Assembly (NCBI GenBank): GCA_009837185.1 | Contig: VXUA01000034.1 | Location: forward strand, 1 to 49,191 | Length of the DNA: 49,191 bases | DNA from: Gammaproteobacteria bacterium | GTDB lineage: Bacteria; Pseudomonadota; Gammaproteobacteria; Pseudomonadales; Azotimanducaceae | Direction: 5' to 3' | In this document: one piece after another, positions 9,201-18,214 of the stretch | How positions within the stretch are numbered: position 1 is the stretch's first letter | How the letters are laid out: each line of letters opens with the position of its first letter | Notes under the pieces: generated by a model | The model's input: only the letters and a program-made list of their open reading frames with translations | Databases searched by the model: none | What the model was told of the DNA's origin: nothing | Made by a program: the position numbers and the translations under genes

Positions 9201-12200
9201 GTCGCAAATCTGACTTATGAACATTACCGTTGGAATCTTGCACGGACGCTTCGGTTCGATATTGACCTGGCATCTCTGGTGTGAAAATACACTCGGACAC
9301 GGCACCAGTCGACACGCCGGTACATTGATGCACTAGTTCCCAAACGGTGTGATACACACGATTGAACATGGTCGGAGTCACGCCGCTTTGGACACGTGCT
9401 AGGGCTGTTACACGTTTGTACACTTTAACCTCGAACGGAGCTCCGGCCTTGGGTACTCCTTTCTTTGAAACGACTATCGTTTCGATCGACGACGGAGTTC
9501 CTGATTGAAGTATCGAACGATCTGTCGAACTTAATCCAATGTATCTATTGACTCCTCGATACGGTACCGACGACCGAGAAGTCACATATTTGCCTCGGTC
9601 ACTTTGTACTGCAGACTCCACGGTCAAAGTCCCGACATAGATCTTGCTTTTCAGTTTTGGTATTGACGTCTGTTGGCTACCTTCTTTGTCTAAAGTTGTT
9701 CGGCGTTGCAATAGAGTCTGTCGCGCCACCCGGTCCGAATGATTAAATCGAAACTTTTTCGCTTGTTCCGTATTGAAAAATATGCTTCTTGGTTGGATCC
9801 AAACGGTAATCCTGCCGGGAGCATCCATGTAAGCTCCGCCAGCATGAAACTCACTGGTGGTGGAGACGCTGAAAGGGTCGTTGAATTGAAACTCGTCTCC
9901 ATGGATCAGCTGTGAAACTTTGATTGGATTCGGGGTGAAATCACTTACAAAAAAGTCCATATTGGTTGCGATAGGATGAAGTAGCGGTTCGTCATTCTCC
10001 AGCTCCTGCTCAATGAGAACTGGAATCTCGTAGAAAAGAGCGAAACTATACTGTCCCATGATCGTGGTTTTGGACAATCTAAACTCACCTTCAAATGCAC
10101 CGAATTCATTCAATTCAATTGCTTCTTCCGAGTACACCACGTCCCAGTTCGGACCTCTTACTTCGAGCGAATATCGACCATCAGGTGGTAACTGCAGACG
10201 GATGTCTGACCAATCCCTTACGTATCCTTTATATCTAACCGTATCTCCTTTATGGTAGATGCCCTGCGTTGTCATACCCCATACATTCAGGCGGATGTTA
10301 TCCCCGTGATACCAACTGGAAATCCACCTTCTACTGTTGGAATCTGAGGGCATTCTTAGCTGGAGTGAGGAAATGATGGGTACTACCGCGATCCCCCTTT
10401 CGCCTGTGACCTTGACTAAGATTGCGCGACAGTCGGGCTCTTCACAATCTAGATCCTCCCAATTTCCATCTATCTTTTGGTTCGGGTTATAGACTCGCTG
10501 TCCATTGAGTCTCGCAATGCCGTCCTCGTCGGTGTGTGAGACTTGTGCGTTTGAAGCAACTTTGGCAAAGTCCTTCGGTAGTGTCGCATACAGTTCGACA
10601 CGAGCCCCTGTAACGGGTTGTCCGGACTGCATGTCAGTGACCCAAACTAAAGTGTTTACCGCACTCTCTTTGACGTAGACCTGATAGGATGTCGCTTGTG
10701 CAAAAATATTCTTCCGCATCAAGTCTTCTTGAACTTCGAACCTCGGTGTGGCTTGAATCGATCCGATCATCGCACCCGAAGTTCCACTAAAAATACTCCT
10801 TAGCCCCAAATCTTGAATCAGTACTGTGTTGTCTTCCACGGGTGCTTTAAGATCACGCACTTGATTGGGATGGGTCCCTCGTTTATCGAGGCTTGTGAAC
10901 TGTAAGCTTAGCTCGTCGATATTCCGAGTAAATGTTGGGATAGTAGTTGAAACGTCCGACTCTACTACGAAAAACCAACCTTCTAGATCGAGCTTAGGCC
11001 GGAAATTTCCGGTCTTAATGTCGATACGTTTGATTCCTTGAATGTCACGACCGAATACGTCTTGGAAAGGTGACATTCCCGAATCTGCAGCTTCATCGAT
11101 TTCACCAAATCTGAGTTCATAGTTCGAATTTGGTTGAAGAGGCGTCGGAAGGTTGTACGCAACTTGTTTTGTGCTATCAAAATCTCGAAAATACCAACGC
11201 AGACCTCGAGTCCAAGTTGGACTGTGAAAGGCGCGAGTAAATGGTGGATTGGATGCGAGTAAATTGTCGACTGTTTCTTTCTCGATAGGGCTAGAGAATA
11301 GCAGTGAAATTCGGCGATCAGGTGCGCACGATACTGATTGAATTTCACTTAAATCGTTGACTGTAGATCGTTCGTTGACATTTAAATCAAAACAATCCAA
11401 TCCTAGGAAACGGAACTCTGCAAACGTCTTTGCGACATCTGGGTACACAATTTCCTTTTCTCGGGTCAAGGGTCCTTCGGTAGATTGAATGTAAGGCAAC
11501 TGTACCAACTCGACGCTGTGTCCTTCACCTAGTGCTTTGTTTGGCATTACAAACCATGCTCGAGACGAGTTATGTTGCAGCCAATTAAAACGCCTGTCCA
11601 AGATATCGGAAACACCAACGAATTTGTTCTCCAAAGTCTGCGCTTCGTAATAGTCGTAGACCCATATCTTCGTATCCACACTCTGTTCGGACTCATCGCG
11701 AACTACGAGTCTGTTTGCTAGAGAATCTATTTGAACTGGTTGGTCAAAATTTAAATAAAAAATTGGACGAGTGGGAGAGACCCAAGCAGAAACCCGGGAG
11801 TAAATAATTGTTGGTAGCCTGGTACGAAATTTATGTACATAAGGTTCTGCTAAAGTGTCGCCGGAATCTGTAGTAATTCCAGGTTTGATAGTTACTGTAT
11901 ATTCGGTCGCGAGTTTTAAATACGAGTCGGCTGGTAAATTACACGCGAGCGCATCACGTTTAACCCAATTCCACTCGCACCGAATAGCGGGCTTGATCGT
12001 AATTGGTACATCTTCGACACTGAACAATGACTCACCTAGCGCGATCACATTTTGATCAAATTCAATAACGATGCTCTTCGTTCGTTGAATGTCATCACCA
12101 CTGGGAGTAACTCTTGCGACCTTTAGAGTTTCTGCACCAAGACTGAAACAATACACACAGGTTAGTATTGTTAGAAGGGTTCTGCTGTTGAGTGAGAAAG

Positions 12201-12225
12201 TTGAAAGAACAGGATTATCGTTCAT
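6241..12225 (-). CDS. Bacterial alpha-2-macroglobulin (YfhM-like) with thioester
   Basis: A 1,994-residue exported protein made of many beta-sandwich (MG) domains. It carries a bait-type region and the thioester motif C-W-E-Q (Cys at about residue 1484, codon 7776-7774) inside a helical thioester domain. Such proteins trap attacking proteases in the periplasm through a reactive Cys-Gln bond. It sits 3 bases upstream of pbpC, and the pair is thought to guard against wall and protein damage together. I start it at ATG 12225, which has AGGAAGAG six bases upstream. A TTG at 12246 would add seven residues without benefit. A hydrophobic signal (LLTILTCVYCFSLGA) is present, but no clear lipobox precedes either Cys. 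Unlike E. coli YfhM, it may therefore be soluble in the periplasm. It is also longer than YfhM (about 1,650 residues). Confidence 0.93.
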   Translation of the reverse strand: MNDNPVLSTFSLNSRTLLTILTCVYCFSLGAETLKVARVTPSGDDIQRTKSIVIEFDQNVIALGESLFSVEDVPITIKPAIRCEWNWVKRDALACNLPADSYLKLATEYTVTIKPGITTDSGDTLAEPYVHKFRTRLPTIIYSRVSAWVSPTRPIFYLNFDQPVQIDSLANRLVVRDESEQSVDTKIWVYDYYEAQTLENKFVGVSDILDRRFNWLQHNSSRAWFVMPNKALGEGHSVELVQLPYIQSTEGPLTREKEIVYPDVAKTFAEFRFLGLDCFDLNVNERSTVNDLSEIQSVSCAPDRRISLLFSSPIEKETVDNLLASNPPFTRAFHSPTWTRGLRWYFRDFDSTKQVAYNLPTPLQPNSNYELRFGEIDEAADSGMSPFQDVFGRDIQGIKRIDIKTGNFRPKLDLEGWFFVVESDVSTTIPTFTRNIDELSLQFTSLDKRGTHPNQVRDLKAPVEDNTVLIQDLGLRSIFSGTSGAMIGSIQATPRFEVQEDLMRKNIFAQATSYQVYVKESAVNTLVWVTDMQSGQPVTGARVELYATLPKDFAKVASNAQVSHTDEDGIARLNGQRVYNPNQKIDGNWEDLDCEEPDCRAILVKVTGERGIAVVPIISSLQLRMPSDSNSRRWISSWYHGDNIRLNVWGMTTQGIYHKGDTVRYKGYVRDWSDIRLQLPPDGRYSLEVRGPNWDVVYSEEAIELNEFGAFEGEFRLSKTTIMGQYSFALFYEIPVLIEQELENDEPLLHPIATNMDFFVSDFTPNPIKVSQLIHGDEFQFNDPFSVSTTSEFHAGGAYMDAPGRITVWIQPRSIFFNTEQAKKFRFNHSDRVARQTLLQRRTTLDKEGSQQTSIPKLKSKIYVGTLTVESAVQSDRGKYVTSRSSVPYRGVNRYIGLSSTDRSILQSGTPSSIETIVVSKKGVPKAGAPFEVKVYKRVTALARVQSGVTPTMFNRVYHTVWELVHQCTGVSTGAVSECIFTPEMPGQYRTEASVQDSNGNVHKSDLRLWVTGKEFVLWEEDLDDRNKFLKLSCVDSELEVGERVRCVVQNPLVNSSALITVERGGIIDQFVQWFDSSTPVIDFEVKPEYMPGFFLSVIIASPRVGDSSPDLDDPDWVDLGIPNYRLGYASFDVSDPTRDLTLKVTSNRNKYEPRDKVTLTIASDRTDRHSLPVEYAVVVLDEAVLDLIESRSSYFDPSDAFDRFSQLGVINYSLIRKLIGFRTEKELEEVLVTSSRMLKSGTEFGGGGLTDDIRTIDKFVAYWNPSVVAEKGRSKLSFELPDYLTSWRVFVLAATTDNRFGFTQTSFTSTKDTEIRPTVPNIVSKGDTFDVGISILNRARRTRTLDVELVLSGLLARDEKSIHTTKVTLAPYERKTVTHTIQAGHLNFLEVSSPNFQKISLIARAQDRSDQDSLKVEIPVRASRVKVTSVDYGILAEDTVQIPINTAQLSPNGGGALTIDLSTHDFGSLEGVFGYARAYPYNCWEQKIFQAVMAMQSKKLQAQTGVTAMSRFDADEVINAVLETASDFQAPNGGMTFFVPSNNNVNAYLSAFTALAFTWIEDSGYEVDARVVTRLHEYLREVLRDSQSFALGSSQARATIRAVALNALSRTDGFTHEDLSRFVNEVQNMNLFGLAHFLIAATNSDNAQTIAGLAFDTIMNDRTLVDGSVEFVESVPSIYNFILNSHARTNCVVLEALSRFSKLAPDQVERDEMFPLVQTVMSFRGDREHWSNTQENVYCVNALLTYSTFFDTDKEFIASINLESSDGSEVNLASGLELGVAQKSHRLVHSLASTIAPSKDTLSLRRDGNGNGFYTVELSYLAAPDASLTRLSGFELDREYLVKRNGGWHPLARDATVEQGEIVKVNLFLTVPATRYHVVVDDTVPGGIEPVSRILATDSVVDLEAEDKLSPKSAWFHQFEHARGNPWPFYHTEKGHENVRFFAKQVHPGRYRMSWVGQAIISGEFQVVPAHTEEMYRPEVFGKSTSRVLRIEP

Positions 12226-12552
12226 GTACTCTTCCTGAATCGGCAAGGCTCGTGCTGAAGTTATCGCGATTGGGATTCAAACTGTATCCGGAGGGAAGAC
12301 CGTCCTAGTTAAATCATAACAACAGTTATGGATTTTTACTGCAAAAACTCTGTAAGTTCAATTGATTGCAAGAGGAATGCTTGACCTGCAGGGTTTGGAG
12401 ACGGTTGTTTGTTAGCGCGATTAACTGGTTGAGGTGCTTCGTATAATTTTTTTGCAAGCTGTCGAGATACAGAATAGTTCAGTTATCTTGAACCTACCTA
12501 GAGACGAACCTACGTTTCCAATCTAAAAATCAACAAAGGCAAGTTTTACAGA
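12226..12552. other. Divergent intergenic region
   Basis: This holds the promoters of the alpha-2-macroglobulin operon (leftwards) and the small protein gene at 12553 (rightwards). A TATAAT hexamer at 12442-12447 could be a rightward -10 box, but no good -35 lies 16-18 bases before it. No gene or repeat is seen. Confidence 0.5.
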
Positions 12553-12852
12553 ATGAGTGAAGTCAACGGAACCTGGAAAATCGAAGTAAACACTCCCATG
12601 GGTAAGCAGAATGCAGAAGTAAACGTTGAAGCCGATGGTAACACCTTTAATGGCTCCATCGCGATCACTCAAGGATCCTCTCCCATCACCGACGGCCAAA
12701 TCGATGGGAACAAGTTAAATTGGTCAGTGAAAATCACTCAGCCGATGCCAATGACGTTGGAGTTTGCGGTCGAAGTAAACGGTGATGACATGACTGGCTT
12801 TGTCAAACTAGGAATGTTTGGTAGCTCTGCGGTAAAAGGTACTCGAGCTTAG
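12553..12852 (+). CDS. Small conserved hypothetical protein
   Basis: A 99-residue protein beginning MSEVNGTWKIEVNTPMG, with alternating beta-strand segments, paired glycines (EADGNTFNGSI, QIDGNKLNWSV, VNGDDMTGFVKLG) and the ending GTRA. It has no signal peptide, membrane helix or catalytic motif. The pattern of short strands joined by D-G/N-G turns suggests a small antiparallel beta-barrel, as in lipocalin-like or DUF-type binding proteins. I recognise the style as a widespread uncharacterised proteobacterial family, but I know no function. Its TAG stop overlaps the TAA stop of the convergent dehydratase gene by two bases. Confidence 0.8.
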   Translation: MSEVNGTWKIEVNTPMGKQNAEVNVEADGNTFNGSIAITQGSSPITDGQIDGNKLNWSVKITQPMPMTLEFAVEVNGDDMTGFVKLGMFGSSAVKGTRA

Positions 12853-13790
12853 CCAAATTCGTGCGGACAGGGGACATTCCCTCCGCTCAAAATCACACCG
12901 ACCCTTTTCGCGACGAGCGATGGGTTTTCCAACATAGCTGCGACGACGACTGCCGCCGATGGTTCGATCACTATTTTCATCATTTCAAACACGAGTCGCG
13001 CCGCGTGTATGATTGAATCTTCCGACGCTAAGGCTACTTGTGTACTAGCAGCTTTGAGAATACCGAAATTTAGTTCTCCTAACGAAGAACGCAAACCGTC
13101 GGCAATAGTAACTGGTGGTAAAGGTGGTTGTCGATAACCAGTCTGGATTGACAAATATGCGTCTCTAGCTAACACTGGTTCGGCACATACAACCTCAACG
13201 TTTCCGTTTGCTGCAAGTATAGCACCACTAGCAAGCCCTCCTCCTCCGACTGGAACCCAAATTTGATCGACGTTGCACTCACTCTCAAGCAATTCTACGG
13301 TGGCAGATCCTTGACCTGTAATAATTCGAGCATCGTCGTAGGGATGAATGAAAGTTGCATCGTGCTTTTCCAGAAAGTCATGTAATACACTCTCGCGACT
13401 TTCGAGTTCCTGACCACAGTCTATAAGCGTAGCACCGTATCGTTCCATGTTGCGACGTTTGAACGGCGAAGCATCTGTCGGTACGACGACAAAACTCTTC
13501 ATTTCACGCAAACTTGTAGCCCATGCTAAAGCTGCACCGTGGTTACCCGAAGAATGGGTCACAACAGACTCAATATCTGAAGACAACTGTATAACCGTGT
13601 TGACCGCGCCGCGCGCTTTAAATGCTCCCGTTTTTTGAAAGTTCTCACACTTAAAAAATAGGTCAGCACCGACAAGTCTGTTCATGCTTCTGGATTGAAG
13701 CACTGGTGTGTGGTGGATGTACGGAGCTATTCGAGCTGTGGCGGCCAATACACAGTCCCTAGAGGGAGCTTTCAACCTTTGGGCTTCCAA
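12849..13790 (-). CDS. PLP-dependent threonine/serine dehydratase or serine racemase-like enzyme
   Basis: A 313-residue fold-type II PLP enzyme. K58 in KTGAFKARGA is the Schiff-base lysine, SSGNHGAALAWA holds the substrate/PLP loop, VGGGGLASG binds the cofactor phosphate, and the C-terminal LSGGN is typical. The family deaminates L-Thr or L-Ser to 2-oxo acids, or racemises serine. The short form without an ACT regulatory domain fits catabolic dehydratase or serine racemase better than biosynthetic IlvA. The longest start is TTG 13790, overlapping glnS by 19 bases. A second TTG (13775-13773) would share TTGA with the glnS stop and has GGAAG eight bases upstream, so the true start may be five codons later. 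Expression is probably coupled to glnS. Substrate cannot be decided from sequence. Confidence 0.85.
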   Translation of the reverse strand: MEAQRLKAPSRDCVLAATARIAPYIHHTPVLQSRSMNRLVGADLFFKCENFQKTGAFKARGAVNTVIQLSSDIESVVTHSSGNHGAALAWATSLREMKSFVVVPTDASPFKRRNMERYGATLIDCGQELESRESVLHDFLEKHDATFIHPYDDARIITGQGSATVELLESECNVDQIWVPVGGGGLASGAILAANGNVEVVCAEPVLARDAYLSIQTGYRQPPLPPVTIADGLRSSLGELNFGILKAASTQVALASEDSIIHAARLVFEMMKIVIEPSAAVVVAAMLENPSLVAKRVGVILSGGNVPCPHEFG

Positions 13791-15439
13791 CCTTGATTGA
13801 GTGGTACTGTTCGATGAAACACTAGATGTTCTAGTGTCGGATTCTCGTCGGGACTGCTGAAATAAAAACCTAGTCGCTCAAATTGAAAACTGGGACTATC
13901 TGAAACCGAGCATACGGCTTTTTCGACAAATCCGTGATGAATTGCATGTGAATCCGGATTGATCTCTTGTTCAAATTGTTCACGATTTGGCATTGGTACA
14001 GTAAAAAGTCGATCGTAATCGTGCATTTCTGCAGTAAACGCATTGTTTGCAGCAACAAATTGAATCACACCTTTGGGTTTGAGCCCGCTAGTGTCCGACC
14101 CACTCTTAGAACTCGGGAAGTACTTGGCGAAGACTTTGGTAACAGAACCGTGCTCATCGCGATCCACGTCCAAACACTCAATGATGAACGCGTATCTGAG
14201 TCGGACAAGACCCCCAAGTACGAGTCGCTTGAACTTCGGTGGTGGGCTAATCGCAAAGTCGTCGCGATCGATATAAATCGTTCTGCCGAATGTGAATGTT
14301 CGAACTCCTAACTCTTCATTTTTTGGATGCCACGGAGCTTCCAACACCAAGTCATCACCTTCGAAGTTAGTGATTTCTATTGCTAAAGGCTGCTTTACAG
14401 CCATCGCGCGTCTGCTCGTGTGTTCCAAGGTATTGCGAATACAAAAGTCGAGAAGTTCAGTTTCGATATTGTTGTTTTGTTTCGTAACACCAACACGGCT
14501 ACAAAAATCTCGGATCGCCGCCGGTGGAACTCCTCGCTTTCGCAGCCCGGAAAGGGTCGGCATTCTAGGATCGTCCCAACCCGAAACGTATCGGTTTTCC
14601 ACAAGCTGATTTAACATGCGTTTGGACATCACGTTATATTCCAAGCCTAAGCGAGAAAACTCAATCTGTGGTGGGTGAAAGTTGATATTGATATTCTCTA
14701 GTACCCAATCATACAACGGACGGTGGTCGGCAAATTCCAAAGTACATAAAGAGTGCGTTACCCCTTCCAAGGCATCACAAATACAGTGTGTAAAGTCATA
14801 CATCGGGTAGATACACCAGTTTGAGTCAGTGCGATGGTGTGGTGCATGTATGATTCGATAGAGCACAGGATCACGCATGTTTATGTTGGGTGCGTGCATG
14901 TCAATTTTTGCCCGGAGTGTTTTTGACCCGGTAGGAAATTCTCCGGCTCTCATGCGACGGAACAAATCGAGATTTTCTTCAATAGTCCGTTTTCGAAAGG
15001 GGCTATCTGTACCTGGATCGACCAACGAACCGCGATTTTGTTGTAGTTCTTCAAAACTCAGATCACAAACAAAAGCTCTGTCGCGCTTGATTAATTCCTC
15101 CGCAAACTCGTAGAGTTGTGGAAAATAGTCGGATGCGAATGTTAAGCGACTCTCCCAATCGAAACCCAACCACTTAACATCTCTTTGTATAGCCAGAACG
15201 TAGGATTCACTTTCGCTCAGTGGGTTCGTGTCGTCAAACCGCAAGTAGGTAATTCCTCCAAACTCTTCAGCAATGCCGAAATTCAGACAGATAGATTTAG
15301 CATGACCAATGTGCAGATATCCGTTCGGTTCCGGGGGAAATCTCGTTACAACGCCACCACTTATTCGTTCTTCTCGAATATCTTGTGCGACTCGTTCGCG
15401 TATGAAATCTTTTATGGTGTCGTTGCACATGCGCGACAT
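13772..15439 (-). CDS. glnS: Glutaminyl-tRNA synthetase
   Basis: Class I aminoacyl-tRNA synthetase charging tRNA-Gln with glutamine in the cytoplasm. It has PPEPNGYLHIGHAKS (HIGH motif), the GlnRS-specific segment FDDTNP, VMSKRML (KMSKS equivalent), the anticodon-domain start NTLEHTSRRAMAV, and a C-terminal beta-barrel region. From ATG 15439 the product has 555 residues, against 554 in E. coli. A start at 15529 would add 30 non-conserved residues and overlap the divergent gene at 15517, so I reject it. ATG 15430 is also possible. Direct GlnRS charging, rather than only the GatCAB route, fits a gamma- or betaproteobacterial host. It is the first gene of a two-gene unit with the dehydratase. 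Confidence 0.95.
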   Translation of the reverse strand: MSRMCNDTIKDFIRERVAQDIREERISGGVVTRFPPEPNGYLHIGHAKSICLNFGIAEEFGGITYLRFDDTNPLSESESYVLAIQRDVKWLGFDWESRLTFASDYFPQLYEFAEELIKRDRAFVCDLSFEELQQNRGSLVDPGTDSPFRKRTIEENLDLFRRMRAGEFPTGSKTLRAKIDMHAPNINMRDPVLYRIIHAPHHRTDSNWCIYPMYDFTHCICDALEGVTHSLCTLEFADHRPLYDWVLENININFHPPQIEFSRLGLEYNVMSKRMLNQLVENRYVSGWDDPRMPTLSGLRKRGVPPAAIRDFCSRVGVTKQNNNIETELLDFCIRNTLEHTSRRAMAVKQPLAIEITNFEGDDLVLEAPWHPKNEELGVRTFTFGRTIYIDRDDFAISPPPKFKRLVLGGLVRLRYAFIIECLDVDRDEHGSVTKVFAKYFPSSKSGSDTSGLKPKGVIQFVAANNAFTAEMHDYDRLFTVPMPNREQFEQEINPDSHAIHHGFVEKAVCSVSDSPSFQFERLGFYFSSPDENPTLEHLVFHRTVPLNQGWKPKG

Positions 15440-15516
15440 TGTAGGAAACTTGTAGTTTTCGTCCCGCTGTGAGCGACACAAGCACATCAAATCGATGCTG
15501 AACCGGTCGAATTGAG

Positions 15517-16905
15517 ATGAAAATTTCACACGTTTTTGCGTGGATCTTCCTCGTGGTGTTGTGGGGAACCTTGTCAGGATGCGAAAATACTCAATCGAGT
15601 GAACCGCTAGAACGTATAAGGACTAGTTTTTTTAGTCCACAGCATTACGTTGTCGCGCACGAGGGTCTTCCCATCGGTACGTATTCTCGTATTGCTAATC
15701 AGACCGACGACGACGTGTACGAATTTCGTACGACATTAAGTATGCCAAGTGCCAATGGCCTCATCCTCGCTACGGACTCGGTATACCAATTTCAGTCGCA
15801 CTCACCATATCAATTGTCTACAGCTACGCGGACGACCTATACGGTATCTAACGATAAGCCTTACCTAGTCGAACGAATCTATCCGTTTAGCAACAACGAC
15901 GTGGAAGTTCGAACGAACGAAGTGCCGGATAAAGAATATGGATTGCGGGAGTTTTTTGCGTTGGAACTGGCATTGATGTCGAAACTTGATCCTGAAGAAG
16001 ATGAGCTAGTTTCTGTCCCTACACCGTTTCACGAGACTGCCAAATCCACTCAATGGACTATTAGTGACCGTAGTGACCAGAGCGTAAAGGTGTCAAGTTC
16101 AGTCGGCGACCTAGCAACTTACTCTCTCGAGGAAGGACTACCACGCTTGGACACATTGATTGACGACACCGGGTTGAGCATGAAGCGGATTTCAGACGAC
16201 GAATTTGTTGCCTTAAATTTTCGACCACCTCACGTGATCGAGGATATCAGAATTCCGGTTGATCGACCAATTGAGAGTCCTCGAACTCTATCATCCCTAA
16301 AAGTACAGTTCGAGTTTGACGGCGATGAACTCGGTCCATGGTCTGCCTTGCTCGACGAACGCAACGTGCTTACGACATCTACCGAGTCTAATGTATCATC
16401 CTTTACATTCTTCAAGTGGGGTGGAGAGATGTCGGATGCTCAAACTACACAAAAGTTGCGATCAATTGTCGCGGAAGTGATTGAAGGAATCGATGAATCA
16501 GATCTCATTGTCAATGCCCTTGTCGCGTATGTGCATCGAACCATAACTTATACTGACTGGAACACGCTTCAATCAGTAGAAGAGACAATAGCACAAAAAA
16601 TTGGCGACTGCACCGAGTTCGCGCAACTATTTACCGCGCTTGCGACAGCCGCGGAATTGCATGCTCGAACGGTCGTTGGACTAGCATATCACGACAGTTC
16701 TCAAACCTTTGGTATTCATGCTTGGAACGAGGTCCTGTTTGAGGATGGTTCCACTCGCGAAGTTGATCCAACCTGGAACCAAATTCACGCGGATGCAACC
16801 CATATTGAGTTTCCACCCGCATACCAACACGAAATTGTTAGCACGCTTAAAAAGCTACGTATCAAGATACTGAACGTCGGTTACGATTCCGACCACAACA
16901 CTTAA
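15517..16905 (+). CDS. Transglutaminase-like lipoprotein
   Basis: A 462-residue protein with a lipoprotein signal peptide ending in lipobox LSGC (Cys about residue 22), so it should be membrane-anchored and face the periplasm. The C-terminal domain is a transglutaminase/protease core with the triad C365 (GDCTEFA), H401 (IHAWNEV) and D417 (VDPTWNQ). The N-terminal 300 residues are strand-rich and unassigned. Bacterial members act as cysteine proteases or amide-bond exchangers, and the substrate is unknown. It is transcribed divergently from glnS across a 77-bp gap. A likely alternative description is a periplasmic peptidase. The domain call is firm and the function is not. Confidence 0.88.
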   Translation: MKISHVFAWIFLVVLWGTLSGCENTQSSEPLERIRTSFFSPQHYVVAHEGLPIGTYSRIANQTDDDVYEFRTTLSMPSANGLILATDSVYQFQSHSPYQLSTATRTTYTVSNDKPYLVERIYPFSNNDVEVRTNEVPDKEYGLREFFALELALMSKLDPEEDELVSVPTPFHETAKSTQWTISDRSDQSVKVSSSVGDLATYSLEEGLPRLDTLIDDTGLSMKRISDDEFVALNFRPPHVIEDIRIPVDRPIESPRTLSSLKVQFEFDGDELGPWSALLDERNVLTTSTESNVSSFTFFKWGGEMSDAQTTQKLRSIVAEVIEGIDESDLIVNALVAYVHRTITYTDWNTLQSVEETIAQKIGDCTEFAQLFTALATAAELHARTVVGLAYHDSSQTFGIHAWNEVLFEDGSTREVDPTWNQIHADATHIEFPPAYQHEIVSTLKKLRIKILNVGYDSDHNT

Positions 16906-16936
16906 AGATCTCCTAGTAGTTTTGATCGAAACAGTA

Positions 16937-18214
16937 TCAGAAGTGCTGGTACCAAGTCGACAGAAACGGCACATATGTGATGAGCATTAATACGCCAAGC
17001 AATATCAACATGAACGGTATAGTGGCAACATACAAGTCCAATATCGATCTATTGAAACGATAGCTGGCAATGAACAAATTCATTCCAACAGGTGGTGTGA
17101 AATAGCCAATCTGCAGATTCGCGATAAGAATGATCCCAAGATGCACGGGATGGATGCCGTATCCTACTGCCACGGGTAAAAGAAGCGGCACCAAAATGAC
17201 GATCGCCGAGAAAATGTCGAGCAATGCTCCAACGAGTAAGAGAAAGACGTTAAGCAGCATCAAGAACACGAGAGGATTGGAGACCTGTTTGTTGATATAC
17301 CCAAACAACGTCTGCGCGATTTCAATGTCAACGAAGAAATTCGTTAGAGCTAACGCGCATCCAAGAATCAATATGATGCTACCAACCATAACCATTGACT
17401 CCTGAATAATGCCCGGGAGTTCTTTGAATTTGACTTCCTTATATACGACCACTTCGATGATCAACACATAAAGTGCGGTGATCGCGGCAATCTCAGATAT
17501 AGTGATAAAACCGGCGAAAATGCCACCAAGAATAAAGAATGGAAGAGGCAACTCCCATCTACACATCTTTATTGCTTTCCACAGTTCTTTCAGATTAAAA
17601 CTGGTGGTGGGTACCTCTCGATGTCGAAAAACTGTCCAAAGCGAAAGTGCTAATACCATCAACACAAAGGGTATTAGACCGGCAACAAAGAGTTCTTTAA
17701 CCGTAAAGTCAGCCCCTACATCCATTTGCTGTGCAAGAATACCGTAGAGAATCAGCGGTATGCTGGGTACAAGGAGCAGACCCAAGCTCCCCGAAGTCGT
17801 GATATGACCCAAGCTAAACTTCTCTGAGTAGCCCGCCTTCACTAGGATCGGTAACAAGATTGCTCCGAGCGCGACGATAGTTACACCTGATGCTCCGGTC
17901 AGCGCAGTAAAAACTGCACAGAGTAAAAATCCGACTATAGCCATCCCTCCGGGCATCCAACCAAAGAGTGCGCGAATCAGCTGTAGCAGTCTTTGCGTCG
18001 TTTCCGATGCGGAAAGCATATAGCCTGTAAATGTGAAAAGAGGGAGTGCTACTAACAGGGGAGTATTGGTGAGGCGGAGCATTTCCGTCGCGATAACCGA
18101 GAGTGGAATGTCATTTGCTAAATAACCAAATATCGCCCCTACCAAAATAACTGTGAACAAGGGTGCACCACAAAGTATCATTAGGACCAATACTATGACC
18201 GCGAGAATAGTCAT
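16937..18214 (-). CDS. dctM: TRAP transporter large membrane subunit
   Basis: A 425-residue polytopic protein with about 12-13 membrane helices, the length and pattern of DctM (12 or more helices, ion-transporter superfamily). Typical segments are LRLTNTPLLVALPLFTF, TALTGASGVTIVALG and LGIILIANLQIGYFTPPVGM. With DctQ it forms the membrane part of a tripartite, sodium-driven uptake system loaded by a periplasmic binding protein. Its ATG overlaps the dctQ TGA in ATGA (18214-18211). It is the last gene of the tatT-dctP-dctQ-dctM operon and converges on the transglutaminase gene. The ligand is unknown. Confidence 0.95.
   Translation of the reverse strand: MTILAVIVLVLMILCGAPLFTVILVGAIFGYLANDIPLSVIATEMLRLTNTPLLVALPLFTFTGYMLSASETTQRLLQLIRALFGWMPGGMAIVGFLLCAVFTALTGASGVTIVALGAILLPILVKAGYSEKFSLGHITTSGSLGLLLVPSIPLILYGILAQQMDVGADFTVKELFVAGLIPFVLMVLALSLWTVFRHREVPTTSFNLKELWKAIKMCRWELPLPFFILGGIFAGFITISEIAAITALYVLIIEVVVYKEVKFKELPGIIQESMVMVGSIILILGCALALTNFFVDIEIAQTLFGYINKQVSNPLVFLMLLNVFLLLVGALLDIFSAIVILVPLLLPVAVGYGIHPVHLGIILIANLQIGYFTPPVGMNLFIASYRFNRSILDLYVATIPFMLILLGVLMLITYVPFLSTWYQHF

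Noticed and set aside
12226-12246. TTG start of the alpha-2-macroglobulin at 12246
   Set aside because: ATG 12225 has a strong ribosome site within those bases and begins a normal signal peptide.
13772-15529. Longer glnS start at 15529
   Set aside because: The extra 30 residues are not conserved and overlap the divergent gene at 15517; ATG 15439 gives the usual length.
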